Part shown: in pieces, positions 56,451 to 64,000 of the stretch | How positions within the stretch are numbered: the stretch's first letter is position 1 | How the letters are laid out: each line of letters opens with the position of its first letter | Origin: Sambucus nigra | Lineage: Eukaryota; Streptophyta; Magnoliopsida; Dipsacales; Adoxaceae | Direction: 5' to 3' | DNA length: 64,000 nucleotides | Assembly: GCA_949130495.1 (NCBI GenBank) | Contig: OX422222.1 | Span: 272,356,109-272,420,108 of the forward strand | Program-made: the position numbers and the translations under genes | Notes under the pieces: generated by a model | What the model was told of the DNA's origin: nothing | Databases searched by the model: none | Seen by the model: only the letters and a program-made list of their open reading frames with translations

Positions 56451-56640
56451 ATTCTCCAGGAGACAAGTGTTGGAGATTGTGAACATGGCATTTGAGGCAT
56501 CTGCGAATATAAGTAAGTCCATCTTGAACCATGGTGGTCCAGTAGTACCCTTGATGGATAATCTTATTAGCAAACAAATGACCGTTCATATGGGGCCCAC
56601 ATTGCCCACTGTGGATGTGGTAGCAGTGAGTGGGCATAAC
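56451..56640 (-). pseudogene. Element K integrase zinc-binding start
   Basis: Open stretch with HSGQCGPHMNGHLFANKIIH, then TYIRRCLKCHVH: the His-His-Cys-Cys domain at the start of Ogre-type integrases, followed by LSPGEL. The core is cut off by H's LTR. Confidence 0.8.
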
Positions 56641-57600
56641 TTATTTCTGAACTATGAAAGGAGTCGTTATTATTCCTTCAAGAATATCGACCATGGAGGT
56701 CAGGGTTGTAAGGGCATCAACTAGACTGTTCTTTGTACGAGTCAGGTAGTAGAAGGTGGCGTCTTTGAATGGGGATGCCATCTCTTGTAGGTGGTTGTGG
56801 AAGGGAAGTAGCTTCTCATCTTAGGCCTTTGATTTTATGAGGATTTAGTCGACAATGAGGGAAGAGTCCCCATGAACGTCTAGATGCTTAATACCTTTCT
56901 TGAGGGAGCTTTTGAGGCCTCCAATGCTTGACTCATACTCAGTTATGTTGTTGGTTCAAGGGAAGTCTAGTTTAATGGAAATGGGTTGTGAGAGTCATCA
57001 TAGGTGATCATGAGTATCCCAATGTTATAACCTTTCTTGTTGTCTGCACCATCATAGAAGATTTTCCTTCTAAGATCTTCCTGAGAGGTGCAGAGAATAT
57101 CTTCATTCGGGAATTCAGAGACACAAACATCAGTTCCTTCCATGGAGTACTCAGAAAGGTAGTCAAAGATGTCTCTCTCTTTTCATAGATTTCTGTGTGA
57201 CATACACAATATCGAATTTGTCTTGTAACATCAACCAATAGGCCATTCGACTGAATAGAACGGGATTTTCTAGAAGTAATTTGATGGGATTTATTCGGGA
57301 TACCAGTTTGATGGGAAAGGCAAGTTCTGTGTGACCCAAACTAAAGCGACATATGCTTTTTGCAAAATACTGTATTGACTTTATACCTAGGAATTTTTTT
57401 ACTAGAGTAATAAATGGCTATTTCCTTGCTGGACTCTTCAATGTACTAAGGTTTCACTTTGTATAATTGGAGGGGGAAACCTAACTACGAAGGCATGAGC
57501 ACCGGAGGTCGAGTGAGGTGTCACTTGATTTGGTCAAAGGCTTCTTGGAAGGCCTCATTCCAAAATTTAGTTGGATTATTTTAGAGAAGTTTGAAAATGG
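56641..57600 (-). pseudogene. Element K RNase H and connection region
   Basis: A FYDGADNKKGYNIGILMI-type start of RNase H is recognisable near 56985-57060 after frame changes, as in Ogre elements (DGA...G.G). The rest is frameshifted. Part of it lies in the 76-codon frame at 57008-57238, which is off frame. Confidence 0.6.
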
Positions 57601-58260
57601 GTTCATAAATATAAGTCAGTTGGATGGTGAACTAAATGATTTATTATAGTTTACATAGGAATCCTCAGACTTCTTCTCTATTCGTGAAGGTGGCATCTCA
57701 AGTACGACTTTCAATTTGGTAGGGTCTTCTTCAATTCCCTTTGCACTTACCATGAATCCCAAGATTTTTCCTTTAGTGACGATGAAAATACATTTATGTG
57801 GATTTAGTCGCATCTGGTATTGTCGCAGTCGCTCGAAGAACTTTCAGAGGGCGGGGATATGACCTTCCCTAAACTTAAATTTTATAATTATGTTGTCCAT
57901 ACAAACCTCGACTTATTTTTGAATAAGGTCTTGCGGGATGGTTCTGATTATGCTTTGGTAAGTAGACTCAGCATTTTTGAGTCCAAATGGCATGTAAGTA
58001 TAGCAAAAGGTTCCTCATGGGGTGATAAAGGTGGTTTTTTCTTGATGGTTGGGGTGAATCTTTATCTGGTTATATCTGACGAATCCATCGATAAATAATT
58101 TAAGGGCGTAGCTAGCTGTGTTGTCTATGATTATGTCGATGTAGGGTAATGGAAAACTTTCCCTTGGGGATGGTTTATTTGAATCTCGATAGCCGACACA
58201 CTTGTTGACTTTTCCTACTAACTTTGGCATGGGGACGATGTTATCAAGCCATGTTGGCTA
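57601..58260 (-). pseudogene. Element K reverse transcriptase remnant
   Basis: Palm motifs: CVGYRDSNKPSPRESFPLPY and LFIDGFVRYNQIKIHPNHQE (58015-58230), a TPWGTFCYTYMPFGLKNA-type segment across a frameshift (57950-58020), a catalytic box read as VCMDNIII (near 57885-57905; YVDD expected, so the second Asp is Asn), then MRLNPHKCIFIVTKGKILGF (57750-57813). The Ogre/Tat signature is YRDLNKASPKDxFPLPxID. Inactive by the D-to-N change and frameshifts. Confidence 0.82.
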
Positions 58261-59489
58261 TTTGACCACTCGAATGAAACCCACGTTCAATCACTTGACC
58301 ACTTCCTTTTCTCCATTGAGTGACTACTCAATATTGAGTGTTCTTAATTGTTTTTTGATTAGCTTGCATTATGGGAATGTTTGGATCGCATGCTGAGTTA
58401 TGTTGTAGGAAATTTTGGGCATGTCATCATAGGACCATGCGAAGACATCCACGAATTCTTTTAGTAATTCCTAAAATTATGGACGCTCGTGCTCGTTAAG
58501 GGTGGACCCTATCCTAATCTCGCACAGGTGTCTACTAGAACCGACATAAATAATAACAGTATTACCATCATTAATTTGAATGAAGGTATGTTTTTTGTTA
58601 TTTTCCCTATTAAGACCAGTTAGAAATTGTTCATTTACAAAATCATCATCATCAAGATTTTTATTGGAATCAAAATAATTAATGTAAAGCACAACATTAA
58701 AAATTCTCATTTATTTCATGTTAAAAAAAAACAACATTGAGAACCTCATCAAAAGAGGTATCAGTTACATTCATATCAGGAAAAGGAAAAATAAGAATAG
58801 GTGAAGAGACTTGAATAGGGTAAATAACAGGGTTAGGTTGGATTTGAGAAGGTTGGACTATTACGGCAATCCAATTAAGGAGAGGCATGTTATTATTCTT
58901 GATCTTAGTGGATGGGTCCGACGATGTTGCATCTGAGCGGATCACATAGAGACTCAACTCCGGTGTCTGCAAGTCAAAGGATTCTTCATAGTTACTTTCT
59001 TTGGAGTCTTTGATAATTTCCATGGTTTGTTTGGTGAGAGGTCACACTTCATGTTTACAGTCTTTGACCTAAGAATTACTGTTGTCAATATGGTCGTACC
59101 ATGGTTCTGAGAATCTATAGAAGGGGAAGTCTTATCCCTCCTTGATAAATTTTCAATTTAAAAAGTCTCCTAAAATAGTCATTTTTTCCAAGCTTATTTT
59201 TGTTCGAGGTTGGCAGAGATCTTTGAGTTCATCTGTGAAGGTTGGTAAGCCAGGCCTGGGGAAAGACCTCTTTCAGTACAATGGGCTCAAGGATTCCTTT
59301 TTGACGTCATCCTAGACCCATCCCAGGCATTGAGTTCATATTTTTAAGCATCTGAATCACATTGACGTTACCACGAGGTTTGTATTTTGGACAGACTCGA
59401 TCTTTAAAGTTATCCCCTATGGGGAGCTGATCAATTTTAAAACCAGAGAGGAACTTGTCTTTAGTGCCATGTTAAATTTCCAATAATGG

Positions 59490-60990
59490 GTTGTTGGTGC
59501 TTTTATTGTCTGCGCTGTCGTCGTCCCCTAAAATGGTGATAACTAGACCTTTGGCTGAGAAATTCAGTTTTTGATGAAGGCAAGAGGGTACCATTTGGAT
59601 GCTATGGAGCTAAGGGCGACCAAGGAGTATCTTGAAGCAAGAAAGTATGTCGATGACTTGAAATTTTGTGAGACAATTGATAGGGCCAACCCCCTGTGTG
59701 AGTTTTATGGAACCCATTACATCTCAGTGAGCGTTGTCGTAAGCGGACACGACAGTAGAGGTAGGTGTGAGATCACTGACTTTCAATCCCAAATAGTTGA
59801 AGGTTCTGAGCAAACATTCATTAAAATCGGATCTTTTGCCGAGAAATGATTGTGGGACTATCTTTTTCAAGACTTTGATGGAGATGTTGAGAGCATAATT
59901 GTGATATGGGCCGAACTTAGGTATTTCTTCTATAAATAAGGAGATGAGTCTAGAAGAGGTCAGTAATTTAACCATATTTACGGCTTCTTTAGGAGTAGTA
60001 GAGGGAGAAATTATGGTCCTCCGAGGAGTTTTATCAAGTCATTTTAGTGTAGCAGAGAGGACATGAAGAGTCCCCATAGGGTGATATTGGATTTGGTCTT
60101 CTTCAGCTCATCGAGGACTTTTCTCTCCTCAGTGGTCATTTTTGGCACTGGAAGTTCTTCGACCACATCCTTTCCTTTGTCTATTTTGATTGCATTAGGA
60201 ATTGGATCTTTTTAGTATCGCCTTAATCAATTCATGTGGTTTACTGAGGAAGGTAGGACCAAGAACCCCATGACTTCATCTATATCAGGGTGAATGGACA
60301 CTTTGTTGACTTCCCCCAATAAATCCTCAAACTAGATCATTCCATACAAGTCGACAACTGGACTAGCCTCTTCATGATTTGACTCGTTATCTGAATTGTC
60401 AAAGTTATTCCCCCACTAGGTGGTGACGATGTATCCTTACTAAGATTAATCAAAACACTGGACAACATCGATGTCTTCATCATATAAGTCTTCCCACTCA
60501 GCGGGGACAAGGAGGAGTTAAGGGACCAACCGTCCCTCAAGCTTAAAGGGGTGGGTAACTCAAAGATGCTATAGATTTCCTTCGTCTGGCATAACATATC
60601 ATCCATGATCTGTACCATATCATCTAGACTAACTTCTTCAATAAGAACTACCCATTTGTCTGATTCTCGAGTCCACTTCTGGGCTTTTATGAACAAGCCA
60701 CTAAATTTTTTATAATCGACAAACATCTCGGCCGTTAATTTCAACAAAAATTCTAAAAGTTGGTTCAACACAGCAAGTAGCTCCAAGCTTCCCCCTCGAA
60801 TTGGATACGTACAATAATACAGGCCCTCGTAACAAGTGACAAAGCTTGATTAGTAAGACATACTGGGTGTAAGAGGAAGAATGGTCAAACCTTAAGAGGT
60901 TTATCTCAGACCATAGGGATGATGGGTGTTTTGATGGGAATGGTTTGAGTAAATGGGTCAAATTCTAGGTCAGTTTCTAAAAAGATGGCA
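59490..60990 (-). pseudogene. Element K protease region and linker
   Basis: 59490-59975 contains NYALNISIKVLKKIVPQSFL, then LKVSDLTPTSTVVSAYDNAH and, in another frame, LLGRPWLHSIQMVPSCLHQK near 59560-59620. This is the protease-to-RT block of Ogre-type elements (LLGRPWIH..GAVPSSLHQ). The Asp of the active site is Tyr or lost (expected DNGSALN, seen YNYALN or YNYALNI). The linker upstream (60337-60961) is poorly conserved. Confidence 0.7.
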
Positions 60991-62870
60991 GTTTTATGTG
61001 CTGAAAGCATGTTGTGAGTGGTATAGGGTTTAGGATTAGGTGATGGGTCAATGATACCCCAGTTGATCAAGCCTTGGATAACATTTCTGAGGTGAAATCA
61101 TTGCTCGGTGGTATGACGTGCGAATTAGTGGAAGTTACAACAGGCATCGGGCTTGAATTTAAGGAGTGGATTTGGTATATATTTAGGTTCTAATTATTGG
61201 TAAACTTTGTACTGGTGATCATGTATCTCAGTATACTTTTTCCTGTAGGAAATAAGCGACTTGGTGCCTAATAGGTAATAGGTTAGGATATGTTATTGAT
61301 GGTTGAGATTGTAGCACTATCATGCTTTTCATAATTTTGGGGGGTGAAATGTTTGGTCACATTCTTCGATTCAGATTCCAGTTTGGTTCTACCTTTATTG
61401 ATTTCCACACCAGCCTCTCGAAGGGCTCGAAAGTACGAGTAATATTATCCTCCCGTAGATGCCGAGAAATTGGATAAGATTTTTTTTTTCACAATGCTGA
61501 CTGGTTCCTCCTCAGAGGGCCTATTGGTCATAGTGGTAACTTTCTCTCTACACCTTAAAAAAAAGATACTGACTGATTCCCCAAGGTTTTTCTTAAGACA
61601 CTCTAGGTATCGACACGTGAACTCTAACTCTTCGTGGAACTTATATTAAAACATGAATTCTTAGGCCACATCTTCCTAACTACGAATTCTCGATTATTTA
61701 AGAGATAAGAACCATCAGATGGCAGTTTCTTTCAAGACCTACTAAAATATTTTAGCCATTATTTCTTCGGAGGCACAAAGAAGGCTCACGTATTGATGAT
61801 AGCTTCGAAGGTGCACAATTGGGGGCCCGCTGTCCCCAAACTTCTCGATGTCTAGCAAGTTGAATTTCTCTGGAAGTTTAGCTCTGGGATAAGTAGATAT
61901 ATGGGTGTAGTCCATGTATTTTTTCGATATCTTGACTTAGTCGAACGTCTTTAATAGCAGCTTGAGGTCTTCCTTGACCTTATTGATTTCTTCTTCTTTG
62001 AGATCCACGGTTACTAGTGGATTTGCCCCTGGTTAGGCAACGTTTAAAATCGAGAGTTGTGATAATGGCGGCCCATTAATAGGTGGGGCACGTGAAACAT
62101 GCCGGTACACTTATAAGACCCAGACAGGCTCATAAGAAGGTTGACCCATAGCATGAGAAAAGAGAACTTTGAGTTTTTTGGGAAACTAGGCCCAGTGTCA
62201 CTGTATATCTAGAACCTCAGTTTGAAGCTTATCAACCTTGGAACTGAGTTGGGCTAGGATGGCCATCAGACCTGGCCGAACATTTGGTGCTTGGTCAGTG
62301 TTTTTCATGAAGATATCGTGGAGGTAGATCCCAAACCCGAATGAAGTAGAATAAAAGGCGATAGATCTTTTAGGAGATTTGATGGAAGGCCTAAGCCAAT
62401 AGGGAGCCAAACCAAAATCAGGTATACGATCGACCAGAGAGGGAAAATAGTTCGAATTTATTTTTGAATGAAAGAAGGAGAATTTTTTTTGGGTGTTTTT
62501 GGTTTTTTTGAAGGAGGGGAATCTCATAATGATTATTATTATTAGTTTTTCACTTGTATTAGGTTTTCCTAAATGCAAGAAAAATGTTGGATAGGACCCG
62601 AGCCCGGGAAAATAGGGTTTAAAAATATATATGACAAGATTGACTTGCTCGAACAGGATACTATTTTGAAAAAAGGAGAAATAGCACAAAATTTTTAGCG
62701 GTATGACGACACGGAGTTTCGGTAGAGTTTTGCACGGTAATCGTAAACTAAATATGAGTGCCCTATGTTTGATGCCTATATGAGGTTTATGAATTTTTTG
62801 GGTTAGTGGAAGGGTTACCCACTTTGTCGTGACTTCCTTTATATACCTATTGCCTATAAGGGCAATCATT
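60991..62870 (-). pseudogene. Element K Gag remnant
   Basis: Readable in pieces: LEFTCRYLECLKKNL and REKVTTMTNRPSEEEPVSIV (61490-61640), the KFNLLDIEKFGDSGPP core start (61790-61860), and an N-terminal coiled-coil piece LMAILAQLSSKVDKLQTEVL (62200-62265) inside a 223-codon frame at 62198-62869. The frame of that ORF upstream of about 62400 has no recognisable domain. Gag would form the particle; this copy is full of stops. Confidence 0.65.
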
Positions 62871-63369
62871 CATTGGTATATGTGTACAAGTCATTTAATA
62901 TGCCTGATTATACGTGAATTTCCTCACGATATACCTCATGGGGATGGTATGTGTGAGAGAGAATTCTATGTACTCAACGTACATAGACGATTTTTCTACT
63001 ATACCTCCTATCGTGAGTTCGATCTAACTATAAAATGCCGGGGGGGGAGCCATTCGATATACATCAAAGGTACGAGGTCAATGGAGGGTGGGAGTAATAT
63101 CTCTTAGGTTAACTATGCCTCATAAGACCAACACCTATCACAAAGTGACCCCCCAATACGGGACAAAATTTTGGTCAATATTGCCATGCTCTGGTGATGT
63201 AGTGTGCGAAAATGCATGAGTCTTAATTAGTATATTATGGGGAGAGAGAGTTTTTTTATTTTCATGATGAGTAAAGGGAGTACTATACTAATGAGGGAGC
63301 ATATAAAAGTGTTGTGAAAAGTAAATCTAGCACTAATCATGAAGAATATGCTAATTATGCTCATAGGAA

Positions 63370-63822
63370 AGCATGGGGATATATACATGTGAGTAAGTGA
63401 CGTGTGAGTATTTACAAGTGAGTGTGTGTGGTAGTGAGCCTATACATGGATCAACTACAAGTGTCGCGTGATATGTGTAAGGGATCATGGATATATATAC
63501 AAATGTGAGAAGTGTGGGTGAGTGCCTGTGAAGCCTAAGCATGGATAATCTAAGTGGTGTGTGGAGCATGTGAGTACAAGTGACACTACATACAAATGTA
63601 AGTGTGTGAAATGAATATGGAGAGTACATACAAGTGCGTGAAGTGTATAAGTAAGTGAAAAGTGATATAGACATGAGAAGTGAGCATGATAGATATAAGC
63701 ATGAGGTAGATATACACAAAAAGTCAATAGAGAAGTAAAGGGAACGTACATGTAGGAGCATATGCACACATGTAGAAATAGAATGACACACATGTAGAAT
63801 TAGAATCTAGTCCTCTTAAAAT
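63370..63822 (-). repeat. Cryptic short-repeat leader of element K
   Basis: Purine-rich on the plus strand with recurring gtgagtacaagtga, acaaatgtgagaagtg and gtgaagtgtataagtaagtg variants between primer site and gag. Two overlapping minus-strand open frames here are by-products of the low complexity. Confidence 0.6.
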
Positions 63823-63823
63823 A

Positions 63824-63842
63824 AGTCTCCAGCAGATTCGCC
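63824..63842 (-). other. Primer-binding site of element K
   Basis: Minus-strand TGGCGAATCTGCTGGAGAC, close to the TGGCGACTCTGCTGGGGA primer site typical of Ogre elements; two bases from the LTR. Confidence 0.75.
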
Positions 63843-63844
63843 AC

Positions 63845-64000
63845 TGTGGCCATATTGGGACCTCCCCTTCTAAATTCCCTTCGCTGTGCGTGCGGGGTTG
63901 TGTCCTTTCTCGGGGCTCTTGATCGTTATCAATGTGGGGGGATAATGTGTAGAGATAGAGTTACCATCCTCTTCTGCACAACATACTCAAAAGAAATGTC
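63845..64000 (-). repeat. Element K 5' LTR, terminal part
   Basis: LTR end (plus TGTGGCCATATTGGG) next to the primer site; runs out of the window. Homologous to 41468-41640. Confidence 0.75.

Larger units (their letters stand above)
56451..64000 (-). mobile_element. Element K: Ogre/Tat-type Ty3/gypsy element
   Basis: Minus strand: 5' LTR end (64000-63845, continues out of the window), primer site, long leader, gag, protease, reverse transcriptase, RNase H, start of integrase, then interrupted by H at 56450. Polyprotein motifs match the Ogre/Tat group, and the primer site is of TGGCGACTCTGCTGGGGA type. Heavily mutated. Confidence 0.82.

Noticed and set aside
63351..63793. Two overlapping minus-strand open frames rich in Cys, His, Ser and Tyr
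   Set aside because: They come from low-complexity gtgagt-type repeats; both frames are open, which is a sign of composition bias.
1..64000. Endogenous pararetrovirus or other viral insertion
   Set aside because: All RT and Gag motifs fit plant LTR retrotransposons; no movement-protein, coat-protein or pararetroviral motif was seen.

Overview
The window reads as repeat-dense plant nuclear DNA, most likely a dicot. Reasons: AT-rich sequence, primer sites matching initiator-methionine tRNA, Tat/Ogre-type and long-LTR Tekay/Del-type Ty3/gypsy elements, copia-type Gag genes, a Mutator-like element (MULE) and Helitrons with a plant-style OB-fold gene. I found no intact host gene, rRNA, tRNA or CRISPR array. 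Essentially everything recognisable is mobile DNA in decay, so coding calls are mostly pseudogenes.

Layout. 1-1608: unassigned sequence, then a broken coiled-coil ORF. 1609-6313: element A (+), a gag-only LTR element. 7190-13348: element J (-), a Tat-type gypsy element with one LTR. 14641-39560: a MULE (+) split by gypsy element G (-, 15300-38764, 5-bp TTTAT target duplication on both sides). Inside G sit element B (+, 28497-34266, in the protease active-site codons) and element D (-, 16305-26642), which replaces G's integrase. Inside D sits element C (-, 21315-26472, perfect TCATC target duplication). 41468-43802: an Ogre/Tat-type LTR end with a tandem repeat of about 170 bp. 43803-46126: copia fragment E (-). 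46127-56450: the 3' end and about 2.94-kb LTR of gypsy element H (+), with two head-to-tail Helitron copies (47741-55073, -) carrying an RPA-like spliced gene. 56451-64000: Ogre/Tat-type element K (-), cut by H in its integrase.

How the parts relate. A, B and C keep LTRs, primer-binding site, a Gag-like gene and polypurine tract but have no pol, so they could only have moved with enzymes supplied in trans. A and C share a Gag that lacks the capsid domain and keeps two zinc knuckles, a coiled coil and an Arg/Pro repeat. D appears circularly permuted, as if a one-LTR DNA circle had been captured at a break. Several unrelated LTR families carry a cluster of 10-12-bp palindromic motifs, in the clearest cases just upstream of the TATA box.

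All family names come from motif reading by eye. No alignment, database search or folding was run.
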